Counted from the stretch's first letter, positions 1 to 8,280 are shown. The stretch is DNA of 64,000 nt from Mesorhizobium kowhaii (GCF_003253745.1 NZ_MZXV01000085.1:124001-188000); one strand, 5' to 3'. Numbers and translations: made by a program. The notes: generated from the sequence alone by a model not told the origin.

Positions 1-325
1 TGGCGAAGCCGCTCTGACAGGCGCGCAACGCAGTTTCCTCCGCAGCCTTCTGCGAAGGTGCGTTCAGCTTCACGCTGCAGAAAATGTGGAGATCGACGAC
101 GCGCGAATAGAACGTCGTGGCGTAGGCTGAATGGCCGCTCGCCGCGATATAGGCGAGGTAGGATTTGTAGCAGGCTTCCTTCGGATCGAGCAACAAGGTC
201 GGAGAAAACCGCTTGTCGCCCATCTTGCCTGCCAGCGATTCCGCCGAGCCGGCGCCATGTGTTGCGAATATGAGCAAACTCGCAAGTATCGAAGCAGTTG
301 TTCGCTGGTAATATTTCAGTTTCAT
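1..325 (-). CDS. Partial small secreted protein, function unknown
   Basis: The reading frame starts at an ATG at 325 and runs off the left edge, so only the first 108 residues are visible. GGCGGAA just before the ATG is a weak ribosome site. The first ~28 residues look like a signal peptide: KLKYYQR, then a hydrophobic stretch ending near GAGSAES. The mature part has two Cys (in EACYKSYL and HIFCSVK) and a third near the visible end, suggesting a small disulfide-bonded periplasmic protein. I do not recognise the family. It lies on the same strand downstream of the macro-domain gene, separated by ~120 bp, so it may have its own promoter. Confidence 0.6.
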   Translation of the reverse strand, partial: MKLKYYQRTTASILASLLIFATHGAGSAESLAGKMGDKRFSPTLLLDPKEACYKSYLAYIAASGHSAYATTFYSRVVDLHIFCSVKLNAPSQKAAEETALRACQSGFA

Positions 326-445
326 TTCCGCCCTGTCCCCATTGCACTGTGCAGGATGAGCGATAGCGAATATTTTGCCTCGCCGCCAGCTCTCTGGCGG
401 TGTTTCGACGCTGCCTATGCTGGTGAATCGGTTGGTCCATACAGT

Positions 446-973
446 TCAGCTTTTTCGCAGGGCAGCAACGGCCTGCCGGTATAGTTCCGCCATTTGGTCG
501 TCGAAGCAGCAAAAAATGACGGTTTCCGGCATTGTTCGCTCATCGATAAACGCGCCGACCGTGTCGACAGCGATCTGCGTCGCCTCATCTTTCGGGTAGC
601 GGTAAACGCCGGTCGAGATCGCCGGAAACGCCACCGTGCGGCAGTCATTGGCGGCGGCGAGTTCGAGCGAACTGATATAGCAGGAGGCCAGCAATTCAGC
701 TTCGCCTTTGCCGCCGCCTTGCCAGACCGGTCCGACCGTGTGGATGATGTATCGCGCCGGCAGTTTATAGCCCTTGGTGATCTTGGCTTCGCCGACCTTG
801 CATCCATTCAGCATGCGGCATTCGAACTCGAGCTCGCGGCCGGCCGCGCGGTGAATGGCGCCATCGACTCCGCCACCGCCGAGAAGCGAGGTGTTGGCGG
901 CGTTGACGATGGCATCGACAGCCAATTTGGTGATGTCGCCGGCATGAACCTCAATCCGCGCACGGTCGTTCAT
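446..973 (-). CDS. Macro domain (ADP-ribose binding/hydrolase) protein
   Basis: A 175-residue single macro domain, the usual length for the YmdB/MacroD-type O-acetyl-ADP-ribose deacetylase group. Diagnostic segments are GDITKLAVDAIVNAANTSL near residue 12, LLGGGGVDGAIHRAAG (the substrate loop with the invariant Asn and Gly-rich turn) and PAISTGVYRYPKDEA near residue 118. These enzymes remove ADP-ribose or acetyl from protein or metabolite adducts in the cytoplasm. I chose the ATG at 973 because it sits one base after the stop of the carboxylase gene, implying translational coupling in the same operon; upstream extension only overlaps that gene. The substrate here is not deducible. Confidence 0.9.
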   Translation of the reverse strand: MNDRARIEVHAGDITKLAVDAIVNAANTSLLGGGGVDGAIHRAAGRELEFECRMLNGCKVGEAKITKGYKLPARYIIHTVGPVWQGGGKGEAELLASCYISSLELAAANDCRTVAFPAISTGVYRYPKDEATQIAVDTVGAFIDERTMPETVIFCCFDDQMAELYRQAVAALRKS

Positions 974-974
974 G

Positions 975-2582
975 TCACATCCTGAACACGCCGAAGCGCG
1001 TCTCCTCGATCTCGGCATTGAGCGCGGCGGACAGGCTGAGTGCCAGCACGTCGCGGGTCTTCGCCGGGTCGATGATGCCGTCGTCCCAAAGGCGGGCGGA
1101 CGAGTAGAGCGGGTGCCCTTCATGCTCGTATTTCATCAGGATCGGCTTCTTGAATTTTGCCTCCTCCTCGGCGCTCCATTCCCCGCCCTTGCGCTCGATG
1201 CCTTCGCGCTTGACCATGGCGAGCACCGTTGCCGCCTGTTCGCCGCCCATCACCGAGATGCGGGCGTTCGGCCACATCCACAGGAAGCGCGGTGAATAGG
1301 CGCGGCCGCACATGCCGTAATTGCCGGCGCCGAACGAACCGCCGATGATGACGGTCACCTTCGGCACCCTGGCGGTGGCCACCGCCATCACCAGCTTGGC
1401 GCCGTCCTTGGCGATGCCACCCGCCTCATATTTCCTGCCGACCATGAAGCCGGTGATGTTCTGCAGGAAAACAAGCGGGATATTGCGTTGGCAGCATAAT
1501 TCGATGAAGTGCGCGCCCTTCAGCGCGCTTTCGGAAAACAAGACGCCGTTGTTGGCGATGATGCCGACCGGCATGCCATGGAGATGGGCAAAGCCGGTGA
1601 TCAGCGTGGTGCCGTAGTTCTGCTTGAATTCGTCGAATTCGGAGCCGTCGACGATGCGCGCAATCACCTCGCGCGCGTCATAGGGCTGGCGCAGGTCCGT
1701 CGACACGATGCCGTAGAGCTCATCCGCTGCGTGAAGCGGCGGAATCGATCTCTGTAAGTTAAGGCTTACGGTCTTGTTCCGATTCAGGTTTTTGACGATG
1801 CGACGACAAATGGCGAGCGCATGGTCGTCGTCCAGGGCATAGTGGTCGGCAACGCCGGAAAGCCGCGTGTGCACGTCCGCGCCGCCGAGGTCCTCGGCGC
1901 TGACGTCTTCACCCGTGGCGGCCTTCACCAGCGGCGGTCCACCGAGGAAGATGGTCGCCTGGTTGCGCACCATGATCGTCTCGTCGGACATCGCCGGTAC
2001 ATAGGCGCCGCCCGCCGTGCAGGAACCCATGACGCAGGCGATCTGCGGGATACCGGCCGCCGACATGTTGGCCTGGTTGTAGAAAATACGGCCGAAATGC
2101 TCGCGATCGGGAAACACCTCGTCCTGGTTGGGCAGATTGGCGCCGCCGCTGTCGACCAAATAGATGCAAGGTAAATTGTTCTGCAGCGCGATCTCCTGCG
2201 CCCGCAAATGCTTCTTCACGGTCAACGGATAATAAGTGCCGCCCTTCACCGTGGCGTCGTTGACGACAACCATCACCTCGGTGCCTTCGACGCGGCCGAT
2301 GCCGGCGATCATGCCGGCCGACGAGATCTCCTCGCCATACATCGACCATGCGGCGAATTGGCCGATCTCGAGGAAGGGCGAGCCGACATCCAGCAACTGC
2401 GCAAGGCGGTCGCGCGGCAGGAGTTTGCCGCGGGAAACGTGGCGCTCCCGCGCCTCATCCGAGCCGCCGCGCTCGACGCTTGCCGCCTTGTCCGCAATGT
2501 CGGCGACCAGTGCTCGCATGCGCTCGGCATTGGCGCGGAATGTGTCTGAGGACAGGGAGATCTGGGACTGAAGCGTGGCCAT
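975..2582 (-). CDS. mccB: Methylcrotonoyl-CoA carboxylase, beta (carboxyltransferase) subunit
   Basis: A 535-residue carboxyltransferase of the acyl-CoA carboxylase beta family, carrying out the carboxyl transfer from biotin to 3-methylcrotonyl-CoA in leucine catabolism. The N half has KGGTYYPLTVKKHLRAQEI and SGGANLPNQDEVFPD, typical of MccB rather than PccB. The C half has GSFGAGNYGMCGRAY and ISVMGGEQAA. Length fits the family. It needs a biotin-carrying alpha subunit, which is not in this window and may lie to the left. The gene lies 11 bp after the DUF1444-like gene and shares an operon with isovaleryl-CoA dehydrogenase, the preceding step of the pathway. Confidence 0.95.
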   Translation of the reverse strand: MATLQSQISLSSDTFRANAERMRALVADIADKAASVERGGSDEARERHVSRGKLLPRDRLAQLLDVGSPFLEIGQFAAWSMYGEEISSAGMIAGIGRVEGTEVMVVVNDATVKGGTYYPLTVKKHLRAQEIALQNNLPCIYLVDSGGANLPNQDEVFPDREHFGRIFYNQANMSAAGIPQIACVMGSCTAGGAYVPAMSDETIMVRNQATIFLGGPPLVKAATGEDVSAEDLGGADVHTRLSGVADHYALDDDHALAICRRIVKNLNRNKTVSLNLQRSIPPLHAADELYGIVSTDLRQPYDAREVIARIVDGSEFDEFKQNYGTTLITGFAHLHGMPVGIIANNGVLFSESALKGAHFIELCCQRNIPLVFLQNITGFMVGRKYEAGGIAKDGAKLVMAVATARVPKVTVIIGGSFGAGNYGMCGRAYSPRFLWMWPNARISVMGGEQAATVLAMVKREGIERKGGEWSAEEEAKFKKPILMKYEHEGHPLYSSARLWDDGIIDPAKTRDVLALSLSAALNAEIEETRFGVFRM

Positions 2583-2593
2583 TGGCGATCCTG

Positions 2594-3496
2594 TTACTCG
2601 GCCACGACTTGCAATTTGCCGTCTTGCCGCTCGAAGATGTCTTCGGAGAGAAGATCAGCTCCGTCTTTGAACGCCATATCGATTACCTTGCGGGCGATCT
2701 GGGTGGCGTCTGGTTGCCGTTTGTCGAAAACGAAAATGCAGTCGCGGCGAGGGATTGCAACAAATGCTCCTTCGGGAAAGCGAAAATTTACGCGAGACCA
2801 GAATTTTTCAGTGAGAATTAATGCCGGGGAAATCGCTTCGTCGCCCTCCATGATAAATGTAGATACCCCGTCAGATAGCCTGTCTTCTCGGATGTTACTG
2901 AGTTTTCTGTTGATATTGTCGAGAGCGATCTGACGAAGTTTTTCGAGGGTGCGGCCTCCCACGCTCGACCACAACATAGAACTAAGCGCATCCTTGCTAT
3001 TGATTTGATACAAAATCACCAGATCGCCTACGAACTCTTCATACACCGGTCCTGAATCGTCCTCTCCCTGGATTTGGTTGAGCGCGTCGATATATTCGCG
3101 CGGCCGAATATTTGCGATTAAGTCCGCTGGGTCAAAATTGCTTGCTGTGTTTGCAAACACAAGAGCGTTGATAAAGCGCTGGATTTGAGTCTCGGTGTCC
3201 GCTGCGGAAAGGCCGCGAATTCGACCAAGCAGATTTGTGACATCCAAAAGAATATCCGGCTTGTTCTCAGCTGCGATTGCTCTGATCACGTTGACGCGCG
3301 CCGGGTCGTTCGGATCGGGCACTGCTTCCCTGATGCGATGGTCCGCTTTTAGACGTGAAATGACTTCAGCGCGTAGCGCCGCAACATCTTCGAACTTGAG
3401 CTCCTCGGAATGCGCCGTCCCTGCCAATCCTGACAGCGAAACCAGCGCGACCATGGTTCGCGCCAACGTTCCAAGGTATTTCGCCAGGCCCCGCAT
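2594..3496 (-). CDS. DUF1444-like secreted protein within the leucine operon
   Basis: A 300-residue protein with a probable signal peptide (residues 1 to ~30, ending near GTAHSEE). The C-terminal two-thirds resembles DUF1444: a YEEFVGDLVILYQI segment, then FRFPEGAFVAIPRRDCIFVFD. I recognise the pattern only moderately and no biochemical function follows from it. It sits 4 bp after ivd and 11 bp before mccB on the same strand, so it is co-transcribed with them, yet its bases are visibly richer in A/T than its neighbours, with runs such as gaaaatttacg. That suggests insertion of a foreign gene into a metabolic operon without breaking it. Confidence 0.75.
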   Translation of the reverse strand: MRGLAKYLGTLARTMVALVSLSGLAGTAHSEELKFEDVAALRAEVISRLKADHRIREAVPDPNDPARVNVIRAIAAENKPDILLDVTNLLGRIRGLSAADTETQIQRFINALVFANTASNFDPADLIANIRPREYIDALNQIQGEDDSGPVYEEFVGDLVILYQINSKDALSSMLWSSVGGRTLEKLRQIALDNINRKLSNIREDRLSDGVSTFIMEGDEAISPALILTEKFWSRVNFRFPEGAFVAIPRRDCIFVFDKRQPDATQIARKVIDMAFKDGADLLSEDIFERQDGKLQVVAE

Positions 3497-3500
3497 TCGC

Positions 3501-4664
3501 TCACGCCCCCTCCGCCATGATCTCGCGTCCGATCAGCCAGCGGCGGATTTCGCTGGTGCCGGCGCCGATCTCGTAGAGCTTGGCGTCGCGCAACAACCGG
3601 CCGGTCGGATAGTCGTTGATGTAGCCATTGCCGCCCAGCAGCTGGAGAGCGTCGAGCGCCATCAGCGTTGCCTTTTCTGCGGCGAACAGCACGCAGCCGG
3701 CGGCATCCTTGCGCGTGGTCCGGCCGCGATCGCAGGCGGCGGCGACGGCATAGACGTAGGCGCGCGCGGCGTTCATCGTCGTGTACATGTCGGCAAGCTT
3801 GCCTTGCACCAGCTGGAACTCGCCGATCGGCTGGCCGAACTGCTTACGCTCGTGCACATAGGGGATCACCACGTCGAGGCACGCCGCCATCAGGCCGATC
3901 GGGCCGCCGGCGAGCACCGTGCGCTCATAGTCGAGGCCCGACATCAGCACCTCGACGCCGCGGCCTTCCTCGTGCAGCACGTTTTCGAAGGGCACTTCGA
4001 CATCCGAAAAAACCAGTTCGCCGGTGTTAGAGCCGCGCATGCCGAGCTTGTCGAGTTTCTGCGCCACGGAGAAACCGGCCATCGCTTTCTCGACGATGAA
4101 GGCGGTGATGCCGCGTGATTTCCGTTCCGGATCGGTCTTGGCATAGACGACCAGCGTTTCGGCGTCCGGCCCGTTGGTGATCCACATCTTGGTGCCGTTG
4201 AGCACATAGCGGTCATTGCGCTTTTCGGCTCGCAGCTTGAGCGACACGACGTCCGAGCCGGCGCCGGATTCCGACATCGCCAGCGCACCGACACACTCGC
4301 CCGAGCACAGGGCAGGGAGATATTTCTCCTTCTGCGCCGGCGTTGCCCAGCGGTTGATCTGGTTGACGCAGAGGTTGGAATGGGCGCCGTAGGAGAGGCC
4401 GACCGACGCCGAGGCGCGAGAGATCTCTTCCACCGCGATCACATGCGCAAGATAGCCCATGCCGCTGCCGCCGAAATCGGGGTCGGCGGTGATGCCGAGC
4501 AAGCCAAGTGCACCGAGTTCGCCCCACAGATGCGCCGGGAATTCGTTCGAGCGATCGATGTCGGCGGCGATCGGCGCGATCCTGTCCTGGGCGAAGCGCC
4601 GCACCATATCGCGCAGCGCCTCGATATCCTCGTCATGCCCGAAGCTGAGCGTGTTCGTGTACAT
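3501..4664 (-). CDS. ivd: Isovaleryl-CoA dehydrogenase
   Basis: A 387-residue FAD acyl-CoA dehydrogenase that oxidises isovaleryl-CoA to 3-methylcrotonyl-CoA in leucine breakdown. Both family signatures are present: GALAMSESGAGSD at ~127-138 and QLLGGNGYINDYPTGRLLRD near the C terminus. The catalytic base position matches isovaleryl-CoA dehydrogenase: Glu247 in GLDYERTVLAGG, an internal location shared with IVD rather than the later Glu of medium-chain enzymes. Its position as first gene of a cluster with mccB supports the substrate. The upstream gap to tetR carries a degenerate palindromic repeat element. A MYTNTLSFG start is typical of the family. Confidence 0.95.
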   Translation of the reverse strand: MYTNTLSFGHDEDIEALRDMVRRFAQDRIAPIAADIDRSNEFPAHLWGELGALGLLGITADPDFGGSGMGYLAHVIAVEEISRASASVGLSYGAHSNLCVNQINRWATPAQKEKYLPALCSGECVGALAMSESGAGSDVVSLKLRAEKRNDRYVLNGTKMWITNGPDAETLVVYAKTDPERKSRGITAFIVEKAMAGFSVAQKLDKLGMRGSNTGELVFSDVEVPFENVLHEEGRGVEVLMSGLDYERTVLAGGPIGLMAACLDVVIPYVHERKQFGQPIGEFQLVQGKLADMYTTMNAARAYVYAVAAACDRGRTTRKDAAGCVLFAAEKATLMALDALQLLGGNGYINDYPTGRLLRDAKLYEIGAGTSEIRRWLIGREIMAEGA

Positions 4665-4679
4665 GCTTTCCTCCTGCCC

Positions 4680-4772
4680 GCATGACCCCGAAGATCACTC
4701 TCGATCTTCGAAGGAGCATACGCGAAATCAAAGTGCTGCGGCGTCTCTTGCGCGTCCGAGGGCGCGCGCGCC
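4680..4772. repeat. Degenerate composite palindromic element between ivd and tetR
   Basis: The stretch reads GCATGACCCCGAAGATC, a small palindrome (CGAAGAT at 4689 with ATCTTCG at 4703), then ATCAAAGTGCTGCGGCGTC and TTGCGCGTCCGAGGGCGCG. The order matches the better preserved element at 24491-24592 (palindrome, TTCAAAGT, GCGTC, TTGCGCGTCC, GCGCG). It overlaps the last ~15 codons of the tetR gene, so the repeat provides that protein's C terminus. Confidence 0.6.
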
Positions 4773-5387
4773 GTCATGGGTCGTCTCGCCGTCGGTTCCT
4801 GCTCCAACCAGACGCATTGTCATTGAAAGATATGTCGCCGTCACTTCAGTTATCGACAGTCGCTCGCCGGGGCGAAACCAGACGATGACGCCGGTCATCA
4901 TCTGGATCAGCGCCATGGCCGTCAGTCCGGTGTCGTCGATGCTGAAGACGCCTGCCTCGGCGCCATCGCGCAGGATGGCGCGCAGCTCCTTTTCGTAAGC
5001 CGTGCGCATCCGCAATATCTGTGTCAGCCTTTCGGGCGACAGGCTGCGCAATTCCATGTTCGACACATGCGTGGCGTGTCGACGCTCGATATGAAAAGCG
5101 ATGTGGTTTTCGACATAGGCGGAGAGCCGCTGCACAGGATCCGCACTGATAGGGCAGGCTGTTTCCCAGGCGTCGGTCAGACCTTCCATATGCTCGCGCA
5201 TAAGCGTGAACAGAAGCTCTTCCTTGGTCGGAAAATAGCGATAGAGCGCGGCTGCCTGCACACCGACTTCGGCGGCGAGCTGACGCATCGACATCGCCTC
5301 GTAGCCAAAACGCGCGATCAGATTGACTGCCGCCTCGCGAACGGCTGCCTCGGTCTTTTCGCCATCGGATCCGGTCGTACGCGCCAT
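4728..5387 (-). CDS. TetR-family transcriptional regulator
   Basis: A 219-residue TetR repressor. The HTH lies at about residues 14-60, with AVNLIARFGYEAMSMRQLA and VGVQAAALYRYFPTKEEL. The C-terminal ligand domain contains MMTGVIVWFRPG. I placed the start at the ATG at 5387; an in-frame GTG at 5399 would add four residues. Lying directly upstream of ivd on the same strand, it is the obvious candidate regulator of the leucine cluster, with an acyl-CoA a plausible but unproven ligand. Its last residues (GRARDAAAL) are encoded inside a palindromic repeat element, so the C terminus is probably not ancestral. Confidence 0.88.
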   Translation of the reverse strand: MARTTGSDGEKTEAAVREAAVNLIARFGYEAMSMRQLAAEVGVQAAALYRYFPTKEELLFTLMREHMEGLTDAWETACPISADPVQRLSAYVENHIAFHIERRHATHVSNMELRSLSPERLTQILRMRTAYEKELRAILRDGAEAGVFSIDDTGLTAMALIQMMTGVIVWFRPGERLSITEVTATYLSMTMRLVGAGTDGETTHDGARALGRARDAAAL

Positions 5388-5417
5388 GTCAGCCCCCACG
5401 CGGGGCTATAATAAAAC

Positions 5418-5425
5418 GAACGTTC
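5418..5425. promoter_or_regulatory. Candidate TetR operator upstream of tetR
   Basis: GAACGTTC is a perfect 8-bp palindrome about 30 bp upstream of the tetR ATG, in a short AT-rich promoter gap (ATAAAACGAACGTTCAATTA). Autoregulation through such a site is common for TetR proteins. The arms do not extend further, so this is only suggestive. Confidence 0.35.
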
Positions 5426-5459
5426 AATTAATTCAAGAGCATCCGAACCAAACCCATCA

Positions 5460-5744
5460 TCATGCAACAATCCTGAACCCAACAAAAGCGTTTCCGGTTG
5501 CCAACTCCTCGACGTCGACCTTGGAAACCGAAGCCTCGGGCGGCCCTTTCCAGAGTCGCTCGATCATTGTCGAGACCGCTTCATCGAGGCCTGCAATCTG
5601 GGTCGTTACAGACCCGTCCGCTTCATTGCGAACCCAGCCCGCAAGACCAAGGTTTGTGGCTTCGCCCCGAGCCCAGAGTCTGAAGCCGACGCCTTGCACA
5701 TGGCCGTAGACGCGCGCCCGCACTTCCCTGCGATGAACAGCCAT
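5460..5744 (-). CDS. acyP: Acylphosphatase
   Basis: A 94-residue acylphosphatase, the standard length, hydrolysing carboxyl-phosphate bonds such as acetyl phosphate. The signature VYGHVQGVGFRLWA gives catalytic Arg22, and GWVRNEADGSV gives Asn40. I use the ATG at 5744, which has GGAGAG five bases upstream; longer frames add an unrelated N terminus. It stands alone, divergent from the MarR-GNAT gene, and the 29-bp palindrome at 5846-5874 lies in the shared promoter region ~100 bp upstream. Confidence 0.92.
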   Translation of the reverse strand: MAVHRREVRARVYGHVQGVGFRLWARGEATNLGLAGWVRNEADGSVTTQIAGLDEAVSTMIERLWKGPPEASVSKVDVEELATGNAFVGFRIVA

Positions 5745-5845
5745 GAATCTCTCCAAGCCTGTCTCTTTGGAATCTGGCGCATGGCGCAGGGAATGCAACC
5801 TGAGAATTGAGCGAACGATGCAATAGCTGGGCTCTCTGGCCTCTG

Positions 5846-5874
5846 AAAATTAATTGACTCAGTCCATTAATTTT
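5846..5874. promoter_or_regulatory. 29-bp palindrome, likely MarR operator
   Basis: The left arm AAAATTAAT.GACT mirrors the right arm AGTC.ATTAATTTT around a central C at 5860; 13 of 14 base pairs match. It lies just upstream of the MarR-GNAT start codons and between two divergent genes. The AT-rich arms and ~20-29 bp length fit a MarR dimer site. A TTG at 5854 would fall inside it, arguing against that codon as the start. Confidence 0.65.
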
Positions 5875-5910
5875 TGGAAAATGGAGCTGCCTTGTCGGGA
5901 GTTGGATGCA

Positions 5911-6906
5911 ATGTTGGACGAACGCAACGCATTGGTGGCGCAGATCCGCCACTTCAACCGATTCTATACCCGCACCGTCGGCCTTCTCGACGAGACCTTG
6001 ACCCAGAGCGCGTTCACCTTGACTGAGGCGCGCGTGCTGTTCGAACTGGGCCACCACAGCCGCCCGGCTTCGGCCGAAATCGCCGGCGAACGCGGTTTCC
6101 TGGCCGGGGCATTTCGGCTGGAGAACGGCCCGGCGGCCTCCGAAATCGCCAGGCAACTGCGTGTCGATGCCGCCTATCTGACGCGGATTCTGCGCAAGTT
6201 TGCCGGCGAGGGACTAACCGAGGCCCGAACCGATCCGGCCGACCGACGCCGAAGGGTTCTCTCGCTGACGCCGAGGGGCGAGGCCGCGCTTGCCAGGCTT
6301 CAGGCGGCGGCTGATCGGGACACGGCGCGGCTGATCGAAAGCGTGCCCGACGACAGGCTGCACGAACTGGGCAGCGCCTTGCGCAAGGCCGGGGAATTGC
6401 TGGGTGATCCTGCCAGTGAAAACGGCGAGGTGACGCTGCGGCCGCACCGCGTCGGCGACGTCGGCTGGGTCGTGCAGCGGCAGGCCCAGCTCTACGCCGA
6501 TGAATATGGCTGGAGCATCGAGTTCGAAGCCATGCTCGCCGAAATCGGCGCCGATTTCATCCGCAATTTCGTGCCGGGCCGCGATTTCTGCTGGATCGCC
6601 GAGCGCGGCTGCGAGGAGCCAGTTGGCGCGGTGTTCCTGGTTCATCTGGACGACAAGGTGGCCAAGCTGAGGATGCTGCATGTCGAGGCGGCGGCGCGCG
6701 GCCTGGGCATCGGCAAACGCCTGGTCGCGGAATGCGTGAGCCAGGCCCGCGCTTGCGGCTACAAGCGGCTGGTGCTGTGGACCAACGACATCCTCGTCGC
6801 GGCGCGCGCGATCTATGAGCGCGCCGGCTTCAAGCTGGTCTCGGAGGAGCACCACCACAGTTTCGGCAAGGAATTGACCGGCCAGACCTGGGAGCTGGAT
6901 TTGTAG
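5911..6906 (+). CDS. MarR-type regulator fused to GNAT acetyltransferase
   Basis: A two-domain protein of 331 residues from the ATG at 5911 (GGGAG nine bases upstream); 5881 is an in-frame alternative. Residues ~1-155 form a MarR winged helix, with ASEIARQLRVDAAYLTRILRKF as recognition region and DPADRRRRVLSLTPRG as the wing. Residues ~175-331 form a GNAT domain with acetyl-CoA loop RGLGIGKRLV and ARAIYERAGFKLV. The MarR-GNAT architecture is known in Proteobacteria; targets are mostly unknown. Odd: the MarR part has ~22 extra residues ahead of the recognition region, looking like an imperfect 66-bp internal duplication (PASAEIA at 6063, PAASEIA at 6129). Confidence 0.88.
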   Translation: MLDERNALVAQIRHFNRFYTRTVGLLDETLTQSAFTLTEARVLFELGHHSRPASAEIAGERGFLAGAFRLENGPAASEIARQLRVDAAYLTRILRKFAGEGLTEARTDPADRRRRVLSLTPRGEAALARLQAAADRDTARLIESVPDDRLHELGSALRKAGELLGDPASENGEVTLRPHRVGDVGWVVQRQAQLYADEYGWSIEFEAMLAEIGADFIRNFVPGRDFCWIAERGCEEPVGAVFLVHLDDKVAKLRMLHVEAAARGLGIGKRLVAECVSQARACGYKRLVLWTNDILVAARAIYERAGFKLVSEEHHHSFGKELTGQTWELDL

Positions 6907-6924
6907 GCGCGGTCCGGCCTGGTC

Positions 6925-8037
6925 CTAATTCCCCCGCGCCGCCGCCAGCGCGCCGGGCAGTTCCTCGGCGAAAACGTCCAGTTCGTGATCCAGGCCGACG
7001 CTGACGCGGATGCAGCGGTCGAGCACTGGCACCACCGGCTTGCGGATGAAGACGTCGCGTGACAGCAGGCCCTGCAGCACTTTCAGCGCGAAGGCGCCAT
7101 CGCCGCCACAGTCGATGGTGACGAAATTGGTTGCCGATGCCAGCGGCTTCAGCCCGTTCTGTTCGGCTATGCCGGCGATGCGTCGGCGGCCGGCCGCGAC
7201 CCGCGCCACGACGCTCTGCAGATAGTCCTGATCGGCAAATGCCTCGACGCCGGCGATCTGCGCCATGCGGCTGACGCCGTAATGGTTGCGGATCTTCTCG
7301 AAATCGCGGATCACCTGGGCTTCGGCCACCGCATAGCCGCAGCGTATGCCGGCGAGCCCATAAGCCTTCGAAAATGTGCGCATGCGGATGACGTTCGGCC
7401 GCGAGATATCGATCGGCGGCAGCGCCGAGGCCGGTCCGAGTTCGCCATAAGCCTCGTCGAGCACCAGCATGGTGGTTTCCGGCAGCGCTTCGATGAAGCG
7501 GATGAGTTCGCCCGCCTCCCACCAGCTGCCCATCGGATTGTCCGGATTGGACAGATAGACCAGCGGCGCCCTTTCCCTGCGCACCGCAGCGAGCAGGCCG
7601 TCCAGGCTTTCCCTGTCGTTCTCATAGGGGACAGTGACCAGCCGCCCGCCGACCCCTGCAACATGGAAGTTGAAGGTCGGATAGGCGCCAAGCGACGTGA
7701 CCACGGCATCGCCGGGCGCCACATACATGCGCGCCACCAGGCTGAGCAGGCCGTCTATGCCTTCACCGACCACGACGTTCTCGACCTTCACGCCGTGATG
7801 CGCGGCGGCCGCCACTTTCAGATCGTGATTGTCGGGATCGCAATACATCCACATGTCGCGGGCAATTCCGGCCATGCGCTCGATGACGCGCGGCGAAGGA
7901 CCAAAACTGCTCTCATTGGCGCCGATGCGGGCGCGAAAAGCGCGGCCGCGCTCACGCTCCTGCGCTTCGGGACCGACAAACGGCACCGTCGAGGGAAGCG
8001 CTGCGACGAGCGGCGTGAGGGGAGGGCGTTGGTGCAT
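6925..8037 (-). CDS. PLP-dependent aminotransferase, histidinol-phosphate aminotransferase-like
   Basis: A 370-residue fold-type I aminotransferase of the HisC/class I-II branch. It has NPDNPMG (164-170), DEAYGEL (194-200) and the PLP-binding FSKAYGLAGIRCGY with Lys224. The closest pattern is histidinol-phosphate aminotransferase, but the gene is not among his genes and rhizobia carry several HisC paralogs, so it may act on another amino acid such as an aromatic one. It is convergent with the MarR-GNAT gene (18 bp between stops) and its upstream side abuts a degraded porin fragment. Confidence 0.85.
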   Translation of the reverse strand: MHQRPPLTPLVAALPSTVPFVGPEAQERERGRAFRARIGANESSFGPSPRVIERMAGIARDMWMYCDPDNHDLKVAAAAHHGVKVENVVVGEGIDGLLSLVARMYVAPGDAVVTSLGAYPTFNFHVAGVGGRLVTVPYENDRESLDGLLAAVRRERAPLVYLSNPDNPMGSWWEAGELIRFIEALPETTMLVLDEAYGELGPASALPPIDISRPNVIRMRTFSKAYGLAGIRCGYAVAEAQVIRDFEKIRNHYGVSRMAQIAGVEAFADQDYLQSVVARVAAGRRRIAGIAEQNGLKPLASATNFVTIDCGGDGAFALKVLQGLLSRDVFIRKPVVPVLDRCIRVSVGLDHELDVFAEELPGALAAARGN

Positions 8038-8119
8038 GGTGGAAGCTCGCTTAAAAGGGCTTTCTTGCTAGCGCGCCGGATGGGCGCGCGCAAGTTGCCG
8101 ATCGAGCTGCGCTTCAATG

Positions 8120-8280
8120 CAAAAACCGGCGTCTGCCGTGACGATGAAGCCGGGGACGATGTCGTAGGCTACGTTTTCTGTAACGCCGACGTTCTTCCGG
8201 TTGTCAGCAGACACCTGAGCGTTGAACGAGGTCTTCTTGTTGAACTTGCGGGTGCCGCCGCCCCTGCCGAATCCCAGCGA
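8120..8280 (-). pseudogene. Porin gene remnant (C-terminal part)
   Basis: Read on the minus strand, about 8276 to 8126 encodes GFGRGGGTRKFNKKTSFNAQ, continuing through NVGVTENVAYDIVPGF to IVTADAG. This aligns in one frame with residues ~306-357 of the intact porin at 27338-28510 (GGGTYKFNDKTAFNAQ, NLGIAANVAYTVVPGF). No start is present and the frame continues into unrelated codons after ADAG. It is a decayed fragment of an Omp2-like porin, opposite in strand to the N-terminal fragment at 8648. The rest of 8038-8442 shows no gene; it must hold the tRNA promoter. Confidence 0.75.
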
